Shown here in pieces: positions 34,601-49,600 of a DNA stretch of 64,000 nt (position 1 is its first letter; every line of letters begins with the position of its first letter). The position numbers were made by a program, and so were the translations under genes. The DNA lies in NCBI RefSeq assembly GCF_012273895.1, contig NC_052106.1:2356001-2420000 (forward strand). Reading direction: 5' to 3'. The notes under the pieces were generated by a model. The model made no database searches and had not been told where the DNA came from. It saw only the letters and a program-made list of their open reading frames with translations. Source of the DNA: Zerene cesonia. Its lineage: Eukaryota > Arthropoda > Insecta > Lepidoptera > Pieridae.

Positions 34601-37600
34601 AGCGCGCGGTGCAGGCTGAGCTCGTAGACGCCGGTGAGGCGGTCGGCGCGCGCCGCCTTGGAGCCGAAGAGCGCGCGGCGCAGCGAGCGGCCCGTGCGCG
34701 CCTCGCGCCCCACCACCACCACCGACAGGTCCTTCGTCACTATGGCCGGCCGCCCGCAGTTCTCGATCTGTGCCACGCGACATACGCTCAACGCTCAGCT
34801 TAATTAGCATCATTACATTAGAAAAAAATAGCATATTCCTAGTCAGAAATCGATATCACTATCACAACCTATACACCAATCGATAGCCTTTAATAAGGAA
34901 CAGATTCTAGAAGTTGCATACGACAACTTATAATTCAACAAGCTATATTAAATAACAAAAAGGATTAATATGTTGCGCAGGAGTAAATATAGAATTACCT
35001 CTAGATAAGCGCTGAGCGTGATGTATACGACTTCGCCGTTAGCGCTGACCCGGTTGAGTAGCGGCGACCCGTGCAAGCTGCTGTCCCACGCCGCTTCAAA
35101 CCTGTTCCCATATGTTTAGAAATTTGTAAAATATTAATAACTATTATATACCTCATGTCCCTATATAGTTGATATGATTTTATTTTTTAGTGTGATCGCA
35201 ATTTTTTCTATCGACAAATCAATTTGGATTGAAAAATTATCGAAAAAGAAAATAATTTTTAATTAAAGCATTTAGATTTTAAGAAAAAACTATCCAGTTT
35301 ACCTAAAGACGGCTCGATCGTCGAGATTAGGTCTTTCTCCAGGGAAGAGGCCAAGAGACAAGGCACCGTCTTCATCACCGTCCGTGGTGTCTTCATTCGC
35401 CTCGGGTGTGTTGCGGATACGACCTATAATAAAAAATCAATACAATATAAAGATGATATAACTATAGATAATCTCTTAATGTAAGCAAGTTGGGAAAAAA
35501 TTATTAAAACTCTTTTTCATACATAATGTTTTTGTCGGTTTTGTAACTAAAACATTGAATCTTAATTTTCTCAGTATTAACCGACATTCCAAAAAACGAA
35601 AGAGGTTCTCACTTTGTTACATATTTTTTTATGTAAATTAGTCACAACTAGTCACTTATCATAATTGAAAAAATATTAACTGTCCTATCTTTTAAGTTGG
35701 ATCAAACTGCACATGTTGTCAAATTTGATTAAAATTGGCTCTAAATTCATAGCACAAATAATGTGACACGTTATTTATATATATTAAGAAGATTACAAAT
35801 AACTTACCAATGACTAGCTCTCTAACGTCAGTCCACTGCAAGTCGGAGGAGGGCTCGTGCAGGATGGTGATGCGGATGCGCCGCTGTATGCCCTGGTGAA
35901 GGAGGAACAGGCCTCGGCATGGCAACTCGTCGCTGTGCTCAAATACCTGGCAAGGTCGGTAGGTCATTGTAAACGTATATAAATTAAAAAATAATGATAA
36001 TCAAAACAGTTTAGTTTTGATATTGTAGACTGTCCTAAATATTGTGTATTCATTAATTGTGTGTAAAATCGACCATATTTTGTCCTATATAGGAATGAAT
36101 ATTTAACTTTGCTTTTAAGTTCGCATATATTCTGAGGAGAGAGATAGTAATAATTAATAACAAAGGAAGAGAAAGTGTGTTAGTAAGCGATAATAGGAAA
36201 GGGAGAGGGAGCGAAACAGGAGTGGGGGGAGAAGGCACTCACCGCGGGCACGTAGTCGCCGCTGGGCGCGAGCTCGCAGATCTCGAACCAGACGAGCAGG
36301 TCGTGCTTGGAGTGCAGGTGCGAGGAGCAGCAGGGCGGCGCCACGCTGGCCGCGCCCCACTTGGGGCTGCGCACGGGCGCCGAGATGGGGATCGACGGGG
36401 GCAGCATGCGCCGCGGCGGCGTGCGCCCCGCTGCGGGCCCGTCTTGCTTCGCGTCCTGGTCGCACACCCCACACGGATTAGAAGAGACCATAGTCAACGC
36501 AACTTCATGACCTTATATGCGTTATTAATAATAAGGATGGTTACTTATTATACGAGATATTTCTAATAATTCAAAAGCAAATAAAAAACTTTTCAAAAAG
36601 AATCTTAAATACGTATTTAATTAATGAAATAGTTATGAGACTGAAGTTGCGCTCGCAAAAATGATTTCGATGTAGAGATAATTAAGCGTGTGACGTCACG
36701 TTTCTCGATTTGATGGTATGTACCCAGCGCGACCCTACTCATAAATTCATAGTTGAGCACAATTTGCATCGTAAGAGTCATGCTTTATATGTTACCAAAA
36801 TCATTCATAATTATATATTATTTTTCAACTAAGAATAGTAGACATGGTTAAACTACAGGGCGCAAGATTTATAGTTATACTTACTAAGAGCAACAATGAA
36901 TTCAATGCATTTATAAGACGGACTTCTCTTTATCATATAATAAGACAGAGACAAAGACGAAACTAATTTAACATCTTAATTAAATTACCTTGTGTAATGG
37001 ATGTTGCTGGTAATGTCCAAACACTTCGAATACAATTGGTTGGGTCTTGATATATTCCACGAAAGATTTCGTTACTGGCACGGTTATCTATGAAAAAATA
37101 GAACATTATCATAATTCTGTCAATCAGTGTATATATCAACAATAATGAACACATTACACATTTTCCAACTTACATTTTGCACATGATAAAAGCCGAGGGG
37201 CGTATTCTTGCCGGCGTTCTTAACTGGCTCTGTTGAGAACGCGTCTTCGTTGCGATGCAGGAAACTAAATAACAAAAATAAATTATAAGGATCAAGCGTC
37301 CGGACACTTGGCAAGTTGTACATACAAAATCAATTTGGATAGTAGATCATTCACTTGATCCAGACCAGGTTTAATGGCTTTTCCTCTAATTTGATTAATA
37401 ACGTTTGTTGAAGAGATTTTATCATTATTACTGACTTTAACAATGGAATAAAAGTACATGGTATAGTTTTCACAGATAAGTAAATTTTCCGAAATATCCC
37501 AATGCAGTTGTCCATTGAAGCCGCCCTCTCTACTCACTTGAACTGGCAGAAGACGTCGGCGTAGTCGGTGGCGACGCTGTGCGCCTGCAGCACGGTGACG

Positions 37601-40600
37601 CGGAAGGTGAACTCGCGGCCGGGCGCCAGGTGCTCGGGCAGCTCCTCCTCCTTCAGCTCGGACGCCAGCGAGCTGTCGCCGCGCCCGCTGTCCGCGTCGC
37701 ACTCCGCCGCCGCTAGTTCTGCTGGCGGGGAATTATTATTATTATTTTTTTTTGTTATCTCTATTAATGACAATTAATTGCCAAATATTTTGCTAAGCGT
37801 CAAACTGGAGAACGGCAGATTATGTTTTAGAAGGACTCTGCTGTATATGTTTAGAAGCTAATGAACCTTAATCCTATTAAAAAAAATCATTTAATATAAC
37901 TGCTATAAAATAAAATACAAAATGGTCACATTTTGATCTTTAGCATGAATTTCTCAATGTTACCAATTTAACGAAATATGGAGAACCTAATGACTATTTT
38001 TAATTTTAACAATCATTACATATTTATCATATTTTGTTGTATATATTCTGAACCAAAAAATTATATTTATTTTAATTTCTTACCTTCAATTTTGATATTC
38101 GAATCTTGTTCAGGTCGATCTTCAAGATTCATCGCATTATTTTTCTCCACAGTGGATAAGGTCTTCAATCGTGACCGAGTGGGCACGATGTCGTCATCGA
38201 ATGAAATTTTTGCGGACTGCTTCACACCCGCTACGAATTCTGAGTTATCTGTACAAAAAGGAAATTTTTATGATCTTCGTATCATAATATATACATAGCT
38301 ACATTATTTATAGTAAGCACAGTTACTATGCAAAATAGAAAAATTTAATATAAAATTGAGCTTGATATTTTATGGTCCTTCGAGTCTGTTATGTAATTAG
38401 TTAAAAGGTCGATTTTTAAACGTCTGTTTTTTGAAATCTATTCTACTATTCTCACTTTTCTCAGCGTCGACAACCGCCTGTACGGCTACACGCAAGTAGC
38501 CCTTCACGTCTCCTTTTTCGTTCACTATAGCCACCTTGTGAATGAGGGGAACCGGGTACAGGAGGTTCGAAAGGTAGACAAAGCTCCTGTAACAATCAAT
38601 AACATTTATTTATATTTGATCATTAGTAAGACGGAAATTGTTTAAATTCATTAATTATACGATACATACACCATTATTGATACGAAAAAAAAGGATGATA
38701 AAAAATATTCAGCTATTAAGAAAACTTACGTATAATTTACAGTCATAATATCTTACCGTCCAACTAAACGGAACCATGGGAATCGGTCGTAGAATGGGTC
38801 ACCACCAGTCACCGACTCGATGTTGTGATCTGGTGAAGTTGGTGACAGTTCGGCTTCGTTGTGATACATCTCGCGCATCAACTCCAAACGTTGCCTGTCA
38901 AAATTGCACCTTATCGTAAATCGGTTAAGTTTTCAATTTGCGCACTCATCTAAACGTACACGTGCCCAATGAGTAGGTAAATACATTTTATAGCATCTAA
39001 AGCGGTAGCACATGCGAGCATTAGTGATAAACAGAAATGCTAAATAATTTCGAATTTAGAATGCTGCTCAATATATCCCATCCAACCAATATACTACACT
39101 GAATAGATTCGCTCGCTACAATGGTGAAACACGTACACATTGCATGGGTGGAACCGCGTGCAATTATTGCTATACTAATCAAAGAACGAACCAGTAAGAA
39201 ACTTTCTTCTGAGCTGTGCAAGCGATCGCGGAAACTCACTACGCAAGTACAACGCACACGTGCACACGTCGCGCGTTACGGCTCCACACGCACACCCATA
39301 GCAGCGAAAAGCTCATAGCGCGGCCGACTGGCGGCGTTCACATGAGGCGGTAACAACAGACACTCCACTCCGGCCGATGCCTATCCGCCCGATATATCGA
39401 AACCGATTCTGAAGCCGCCCGCAGCCCGCAGCCCGCAGCCCGCAGCCGCCCGCAGCTGCCGGCAGCCGCCCGCCGGCGCGTCCCGAGGTACAAACCTCGA
39501 GGGTAACAAGTTGGCGAGCGAGAGGCGCGTGTGGTGCGCGGCGGCGGAGAGGCACTGCAGCAGGTCGGCGTCGGCGCGCGCGGGCGGGCTGGCCGGCCGC
39601 TCCTCCTCCTCGCCGCCCGCGCCCTCGCTCATGTTGTATATCTGGCGCATCAGCTCCAGCCGATGGCTACGGAAACACACGCCTTGCAGTCCCTTTCCGT
39701 GACTGACCTACTAAAACTTCCAATGACCTAACCCTGCCAATGACACATCGCTTCCGATGGTCTAAACTAACCTAACCCCACCCGTACCCTGATCCTGCTA
39801 ATGACCCACCCCCTCAACTGACCTAATCCGTATATAAATGTACTCCTTCCACTTGCCTAAAAACAATCTAACCTGGGTTAGGTTAGAAAAAAAAACATTT
39901 TCCATTGGTTTTAGAATGATCTAGAATGTTCATACGGTTTTGGGATCAACTTTGCCAGCGGTAACGCGTTGCAATCATGTCTGTATACATTCGAAATAAA
40001 AAGCGTTTGTAAAATAAAATAAATAAGCAGCAACTAAAACAAGCGCTATATATTTGACGTCGCCAACTATATTTTTATCTCTAAAATGTACTTACCTACT
40101 ATATTATATTCACGGAAATTTTTACGTATAAAAAAAATATAACAAATAAGGGCTACAGCATAAATAATTTAAGATAGTGGAATAAATTATATTATAAATA
40201 AAAAAAACTTATAAAAAACATTATAAATAAATGCAAAATAATATAAAAGTAAATAAAAAATACATAAACAGTAAAATAAAACATAATAAAGATCAAATCA
40301 AATAAACAAGTGGAAACGTAGCGAAGTTTTCATAAAATATTTATTATTCCGTTGAAATAATAATATCCATTGGAAAATAAACTATAAATCATCGTTAAAA
40401 GATCTAATTTTGTTTAAGCTAACTATAAATATATTAATCCAATTCTACAACTACATTTGAACTCATTTAACAATCATAAATAAAACTAGTATTAGTAGTA
40501 TTCACACAATATTTCCACATTTGTATAAAGTAATCGATGGAAACTATCCGGCTAGGAGTGTATTAAGATTCAATCGACAACAAAACAATAAAGAGAAATA

Positions 40601-43600
40601 AAATAGAGATAATAGATATAACCTAACTTGTGTAACTATGATACGTACATACAACAACATGCATACAATAACTATCGGTGTAAGTTCATGTAACCTGATC
40701 AACATTTACATATTATACCTATATTTATTTTTATCACTACAATATAATTTGAATTTATATAGTTTTTCATTAATTTTATTTTGTATGTACTTGCTCGCCC
40801 ACATTTTTTATTGCTTCTTTGACAATTACTTATAGATTGCCATATTGGCATCTAAATCAAGTATTTATTCAAAACCCTGTAGATGCTATCCATGCAACAT
40901 CCAACCATCTATGACTACCTACCACAACTACCCCCCGAACACACAACCCCAACCCTCTACCCCGCTGTCTATCACACCTCACACTATTTCTCTCATTATT
41001 GGGTATTAACCCCCCCCCTCACTGCCAAACATTCTTCACACCACATTAAGAAACACACATTCTAAATAACAATTGAACAGATTCAGTATGATCCACTCCC
41101 CCCCAGCTGACCCCAGCTCACCGCAACTTCTCGAGCGTCCAGTAGTGCGTGGCGCCGTTCTTGGTGTCGGTGACCTCGACGGCGACGACGGTGGGCGCGC
41201 TGGGCCGGTACTCGTCGTCGGCGTCGTCGCGCGGCGCCAGCTCGCCCGGCAGCGGCGAGTACGGCGTGTCCGTCAGCAGCGTGAACTGGAACTGGACCTT
41301 CTTGCGCAGCTCCACGGATATCGCGTTCGCTTCCTGCGCGATACGGTTTATTGTTCACACTTCTACTTTTGTACATTTTTTTTACGAGAGGCTAGTTTTC
41401 TTATGAATTGATTGGTTAAATATAGAAAGGAATATAGTGCTAGATTTAACTACACTTAACACTAATTTTATAAATGTCAAAGTTTGTTTCTTTGGATGTG
41501 TGTCCGTCAATCACGCTGAAACTACTGAACGGATTTTGATGAAATTTAGTATACAAACAGGGTATGAGCAGACTTGGGTGAGATAGGATACTTTTTATCC
41601 GGATGAAATGCTCCCTTGGGATAAAACAGGAATCTTGATATTCAGGCGGAACCGGGACGAGTGTCTAGTGAGACATAAAAAAAATTAAAATTTTACTTGT
41701 TGATCATGTACCCTAACAGCCCCTAGTACTTTAATCATTCTCATTTGTATCCCCTTACACGCTAACCTACACTATGAAGATTTATATTTAAATCTTAAAT
41801 TCTCGGATTCAATTACTGCGCCTCTTACCTTGAGGAAGATAGCATTTCCCCACAAATCGTCACGTAGCGAGGTGAACTGGTGGTACTTCCACTTGCGGAA
41901 GGCCCACGCCGCCAGACCCACTTCGCGAGCTGACCAGCATTCCGTCTCAAATAGTGGGTTTACTAAATCCATACAGAAAAAAAACGGACTTAATATTTTG
42001 GAACCAATTTTAATCATAGGCTTTCAAAACATTTACAAGTTCTTGGGGTACCTTCGAATATTTTTGTAAAAACATATTTTACTGTTTCTATAACTTTATT
42101 GCTATAATAAAATTTATATTAACTAACATAATAATATAATCCAATGAATACACTTAGTAATTATTGTTTAAACTATTACAAAAGCTAACCGTTATTGCCA
42201 CGACTTATGGATGCCTATATACCTCACCACTGATCCATCACTGTTAAATTTCCAATACACTCACCAAAGATATCCTCATCGTTGTGGAAGTCTTCTGGTG
42301 TGTAAGAGCTGTACATGGACATGGTGACGCTCTGCTCCTCCACTTGGCGTTGCAGCGCGTCGATGCGCGCCTCGTAGTTCTGTACAATAGTGCGATCATT
42401 TGAAACCATTATAGACTTTATCTATAACATTAATGAATTTTTCTTAACAAAATATGTTTGAAATCCGGTAATACGCTCCCATATAACACTAAGGAACCTT
42501 TACCGTACAAAAATTTTTAAATATTACCATTACTATTATGTAAACTCAAAAACAACCACAATTTTCTACAGAAAACAGATATACAAATGCATACCTACAT
42601 ATGTGATCCTCGCCCACATATAAATTTTTAGTCATGTTCTCCCTGATAATTAAATGAATTTCTCACCTTCCTCTGCTCCTCGAACTGCTGATCGGCGTGC
42701 TCTTTCTCTTTGCGGAACTGCTCTTCGAGCGCGCACAGTCTCTTCTGCATCTCCTGTTTGAGATCGATGCCCTGTTTCTCCAAGAGCTCGCATTGCGCGA
42801 AGTCCCAGTCCACATTTTCGGTTGCGCTTTCTTCTGTTTCAAGTTAAAATGAATTATGATTATTTTATTATTCGAAAATTCATGAAAATTAAGCAGTGTG
42901 TTAAGTGATTTATTTATTTTCTGTAAATATTTATTACCATAAAGTTTCCAATACTTGTTGTTTGATTTCTAGCACATTGCAGTAGAGTTCCAAATATGAT
43001 ACATAATGGTGGACATAAAAATGTATTAAATATATATTAAGAATATCGGTCCGCCCCTGTTTCGCCCGAAATACGTATAAAGCCTAATAGCGTTCCTTAA
43101 TAAATGGGTATTTCAAATAGCACCAGTGGTTCCATAGCTTTATAATATTAGTATAGATATGAATTCATTCATATTCATTCAAAATAAGCAGATTATTTTA
43201 CTTTTCAATATGAACTCACTCTCTGGCACTTCAGTGTCAGTAGTGTCTGTGATGAGTTTGTTGAGCGGCTCCTCCCGCGGCTGACCGGGATGCGTGAAGC
43301 GGAACACGTGGTTCTTGCCCAGGATCACCCGGGATCCCGTCTTCAGGATTATCGGCTCGTTCACCTGGGTTCATGGAGCAGGACATTAGGATTTACTTAA
43401 CGAGGACATGTCTCTGGGTCTTTAGAATAAAAATATTATGGTAATGAACCTTAAGTCTGATTTCGAGATGATTTTACCTACATATGTTATTATTTTTAGA
43501 AAATGATTCATTCGCGATTAAAGATTCAAAATTGAAATAAAATTTATTCTCGTAGATCTTAGACTACTTATAATTATAGACATTTTTACTTTCATTTATA

Positions 43601-46600
43601 TGTTTATTATAAGTGTAATTAAAACTCAATGTTAGATAATTTAATCCAAATATACATTTTTTCAAACATTCATTCATTTTCAAGAAACCACATTGTACTG
43701 TAATACCAACTCTATGTCACACAAAATAAGGTCCATTTTCCTACCTCCCGGCCGTTGACGTAAACCAGCGCGCCGCGGTGCGGTATGAGGCAGATGACGC
43801 CGTCCGTATTCTCGAAGATGCAGTGCTCGCTGACTATATGCGAGCCGGACAGCTGGATGTCCTGGGGCACGTTCGCTTCCGCGGTGCCGACGCGAGTTAC
43901 ACCTGTAATTGGAAATTTATTTTATGTTGGTAATTTTTTTTATATGGTGAGTCGAGCACGCTTCGGTACGAATTGGGCCAGCGGGCACCGGGGAAGTACC
44001 ACACTCCCACAGAAGTACGGCGTGAAATAGTAGCATGGTACTGTGTTTCGTATGGTGAGTGGGGGAGCCGGAGGCCAGTTTCGTTTTCCTTATCCTAACC
44101 AGTTCATTATTTTTTCCAATGGTTAATCCTTTCCTTATCCTTAATCCCCGAAAATCCGTTATTTATATTTCCTTATCCTTAATCCCGCGCATTGGCATAG
44201 GCACTGCCTCTGCGCGTGTTCATGGGCGGTGATCGCTTACCATCAAGCAAACCACCAGCTCAGTTGCCCGCTCTGACATAAAAAAAAATATAATGATGAA
44301 TAGGCTTTAATTACATTAAATTATGACATATGGGACGTATTTGTTATTCAAATGCGAAATATTTTGTTTTATTACAGCGGAGATTTTGTTTGAATTAAAT
44401 ATATAAGAAGTTATACCATTCTTAATAGCTAAATAGAGGAAAGATATACGTTTCACTTTCTTTTTTATTTAGGCAATGTTTTTAATTTACAGCCAAACAA
44501 CACATTTCTTACTCTCCTTCCCCAATCACACAACTCACCATCCTTGATATAATAAATGAGGCACTCAGATAGATTAGGGTCCTCGTTCAAATTGACCAAG
44601 TGTGGTGTTTTCTTAGGCGAATACACTCCGACGGTGATGCCTTCCTTGACAGCGAGCCCCATCTCGGCGAACACAGCTTCGCGTTGCACGCGGATTTGCT
44701 CGGTGCGTTTTAGTTTCTCCTCCCAGGTCTCGTTTAATTCTGAACGGAACATTGTTGTGTTATATGCAAAATAAGGAGCATCCTTTAAAAATATGTACTG
44801 CATTGTTAGCAATGTATACATGTCTTACTTTGGCTCGCGGCGTTCATTTTTAATATTAACTTTAACACTCAATTGTGTAAAAATACAATATTCTGTTAAA
44901 TATACTTAAATTAAACCCATCAGCATTTACTGTTCAGTACATAGGGATACAAATATAACTGATTTATTACATTATTAAAAAAACGTACTATTCCATGTGT
45001 ATAGTACACCAGTTTTCACCTATTGCAACATTTTAGTATGGTACTTAATGATTTTAAGTTTTTTTTTCATTATTTTGCTTTTGATTCTTTTTTTCTATAC
45101 CGTTCCTGATAGCGATATTAATGCATTATTAATTTATCCACCAATCTTACCACAAAAAATTTTTTTTTAACAGATTGTTTTCTGATCCCAAACAATGTAA
45201 TCTTTAACATATTGCTTCCTGATCCCATTTTCTCTATCCTACTGCTGACACCAAACCCACCACCCGACTACAACTCAACAGAACCTCACCGGCAATCAGT
45301 TTCTCCGACGCCTGCAACTGGTCCACGGCCTCCTCAGCGATGGTGGTGGCCGCGCGGGACAGCTTCGGCGACATCGCTTCCTCATCACTCTTCTTGCGTA
45401 TCGGCGATGGCTCTCCTGTTAAATGTCGTGTTTGAATGTGTGCAATTGTATGGAATTCGGCGTGTTGTAGTGTTGTGTCCTGATTTTATTGTCATTTTTA
45501 ATCTGTGTCAATGTTTTATAAATAATTTAATCTGTGGTAGATTTCGCGCCGTAATTTATATGGGCGTTAAAGTGAGAACGTATGTAAATATTCAATTAGA
45601 GAACAGAATGTTACCTAAGCATGTGCCGCTTAACATCAGTTTATCTCTCCCTCTCTTGTGCACACAGATGAATGTATTTAAAATGAATAAAAAGTGTCAA
45701 GTAAATGTCATATTTTGAGTTTAAGTTTTTTTGTTACTTATACGCGAATAATAATATAATCGGGACAATATAGTTGCGAATTATGACAGTACAATCAGGA
45801 CCAATATGTTTTTTTTATGGCTTACACTATATTCCAATTCATATTAATATAAAATTATAATGCATACATATGCGTAGCTTGTTACATATGCAAGGCATGT
45901 AAAAAACTGTAAATATCAAAAATATATTTATTTCTACATACCATAAGTTTTTTGAAATATTCGATTATGTATATAGAGAGATTTTTAAAATGTTGTCTTG
46001 GTATATATGTATATATTGTATATAATATTTTTAATAAGCCATTATGAAAATAAATATTATATTCGCTATATTGTGACCATAGCATAATATTTACCTACAC
46101 CTCTAATAATATTAAAATCAAATTACAAGTCCAAAAGGACACATTTTTTATATTATTATGAATAATAATATTATAAATACACATCAAATCATGCAATTCA
46201 TTTTCAAAGCTCTTGTAAGCGACTGAAGACGTCATTACTAATATATATTTCGTTAGCGACTTGCGAAATAGATTTTAGCAAAAATAAATCTTTTTTTTAA
46301 CATAAAATTTATTACAATGGCAATCGAATATACGTACTGTAATGTTTTCTAAAGCCGCGAACGAAAGATCGCTAAGAAATACCGAGTACTTTAGGAGAAT
46401 CATTCAATAAACCAATTTATATTGCAATTCGACTGAAATTTAGTGAACGTTTTTTATAAAAATACTCAGTACGAATGAATACATTTGGAATTACATATAT
46501 ATCAAATATGACCCCATACAACGTACATATATATTATACCCATGAGAACCAACACCAAAAATAAAAGAAGCCTTCATTCCTGTTACGATATTATAACGTA

Positions 46601-49600
46601 ATATGTAGTGAAAAAAAGTATCTACGCCTAGAACGCCACAAGCTTTGGAGAGGAGTGCAAAATTGCATTATTTTTTTTCGTGTGGGTTGCCAGTGATTTT
46701 CGCACTTAGCTGGCAACCCTGAGGCAAAGCGGTACAGGTGGGGTGTACATATGCGAAAGCCTCTTCAATCTTACTTACTGGTCTCTTTCTTTTCGTAAAC
46801 GACTCTACCATCGGGTCCTTCACGATTGAAAACAAAAGTTGGCTGGTTAGTATGGAACATAGCTTATTCATTATTAATACGTTTGTGGCGTTATCTAGCA
46901 TCGTTGGTAACTAAGACACATTCACAGGACGCTCTATGTGGTCACACGACGGCTAAGCCCAAACGGAACGGGTTTTTGTTAATGCGGCGGCTACTCACCC
47001 TCTTCAACTTCGATCCCCTCTGCCTTGAGCAACTCGCGCAGTTTGAGGATTTCCTCTTTGAGTTCGCGGATGAGTTTCGCGTTCGCGTCCTCGTTGACCA
47101 CCGCCTTGCACACGATTTGTTTGGCGCGGTCGGCGTATCTGATGTATACAATTTTTATATAAGACATTGTCGAATGGAAAGTGAAAGTATCTGGATAAAT
47201 AGGGTGCTGTTTGTTTGCTTATAACATGAGAAGAAGCATAATCAATACGAGAAAACTCAGTGCAAACGGGAGAGCACAATATTTTAGCCTAAGTATTTTT
47301 ATATTAAGAAGTGTAAAGCGATTATGACCTAGGTCTGAGACAATAATAATATTAAAAAAAAAAACATTTTTTGCATTGTCATTTTATTACTTTTATTTTA
47401 CATAACAAGGCAGAACCTTCCATCCCCCCGCCCCTAAATAACATATTACCTACCGACTTACAATAAAATCACAACATACAAAACATTACCTCAATGTACT
47501 GAGCGTCTCGTCGTAGTTGATATCAGCTGGCGATATGGCCGCTATCATGGCCGTCTTCGAGTTGCCGCCTAGGTTCTCCCTTAGTAACCAAGTGAGCACC
47601 GAGTCACGGTACGGAATGAAGTCCGCTTTCTTTGATTTCTTGCTCTTTGATGCCTACAGATAATAACTAGATTATAGAGGTGTAAATCGTGACTGGTTAA
47701 TAGTATAGCCGAATTCTCAAACGTAATTTTTGATTGAATTCTAAATTTTTGATTTTACAAATAAGATTGTGAAATTGAAAATAAAAACAAGTTAATTTAA
47801 TTAAAATATTTGCGAGAGATCGCGTAATATTAAATGTTACCAAAATCTACAACTTCAAACTTCAAAATACCATTAGTATTCAAAATAAAATAACAAGTTC
47901 ATTGAGAATTGGGGTATACTTAAGAAGTAAGTTTATAAAATGTTTCAGTACATACTAAAATACTGATTTGTGCCTGAAAGCTTTTTCTATTTATAAAAAT
48001 CCATTATGAACAAAATCTCTAAGTTTTCTCGAAGTGTAAGCTTTAAATTTCATTATATTGTTCCATTTTAGAAACCGTTAAATATATCATTTGTCATATA
48101 TTATTAAAGCATTTAACGAAATACACACATAAACACGCCTACAACATTATTACAACACACAAATACAATGATTCATACGTAATCAGTGTCATATATGTGT
48201 TTAACATGAATAAAATAAAATAAAGCGAACACAACCACATACAAACATTCCACTTACCGACTATAATTTGTCCAAGTACACGAGATGCATCAAACATTCG
48301 AAAATAATATTTAGCTAGCTTATGTTAGAGTTCATTTTAGCACCACACTTGATATTTACAATTACCATAATTGGTTTCACCAATAAGATGATTATGATTG
48401 TGTTACTATGATAGATTATATCTCTTTTTACTTCGACTTTGCCTTATAAAAAATATAATAAGAACATATTTAACAAATGTTAACTGAATAAAAATAGAGA
48501 TATACAGGGTTAAAACAGGAAAAAAAATTATATGAAATACATATATGAAAGGGAAGGTAAAACATCTACCATTGATAAAAAAGTATGATCTATCCCTCTA
48601 ATCCTCATTTCACACTTATTGAAACCCTTTATATATATAAAGATACAATTTGAATATAATGCTTTTATTCTCATTTAATTTTTTTATGGACTAACCATTT
48701 AATCTATTGCAAACAAAAAGGTATAATCTATCAAATGTTTAAGATAATATACAGTTTGTACATGAAAAAAGAAGCAGTAAATGCAGGGGTACACTGCATG
48801 TTTATTGGATTTAAATGCCTTGAAAACTACCCTCAAGTTTTTAAACATATTTATACATATACCCTCCATTATTTTAACATATTTATGTCTGTAATGGTAC
48901 AAGCAATATCTCAGATTTGGAATATGTACTGTGTATAGCTTAGAGTTTGCGAATTTATGAAGTTAATCAAGTGTGATGATATTTTAGCTTTTGATCAAAT
49001 GAATGAATAAGACATTTATGAGATGATAATGAAATTATTTGAATGAAGAATAATTATTAATAGACACAAACATAGAAGTTAGACATTCTTGTTCTAAACA
49101 TGCAACCTAATTGACTTTTTTCTTGAAATATTATATATTTTCACTCAATTTATAATAGCAATATTCTTAATGTTACATTTAATATAACCTATGCATTCCC
49201 ACGACCATCTTTCTTTGAAACACAATATGTAATACGTAGATATATATACATAATGTAAATTCCAAAAAATTCTATCTATTCCATTTATTTCAATATTATT
49301 TTCAACCAATCATTTAGTTATTTAGTTCAAATAGTCATTTAGTTTCAAAAAAACACCATAGGTTCTCAATTCGTAGTTTGAGAACCTCCATTGTTTTTGA
49401 GAACGTCATTAAAAGAACGTAGAATATTTATCTATACATACATTTCAAAAACCCAAAAACCAAGCTATTATTTGAAACCCATTTTTATATCTAATGTAAG
49501 TATTATTCGTATGTACATAACACAAGTTTAAATACAATTTTTTTTTTCAAAGCCCTTTTTTACCGAGAAGATTCAATGAGAAACTCAATAATTTTAAAAG

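Noticed and set aside
46668..46901. 77-codon frame over the microexon
   Set aside because: Reads a different frame from the kinesin and crosses its splice sites.
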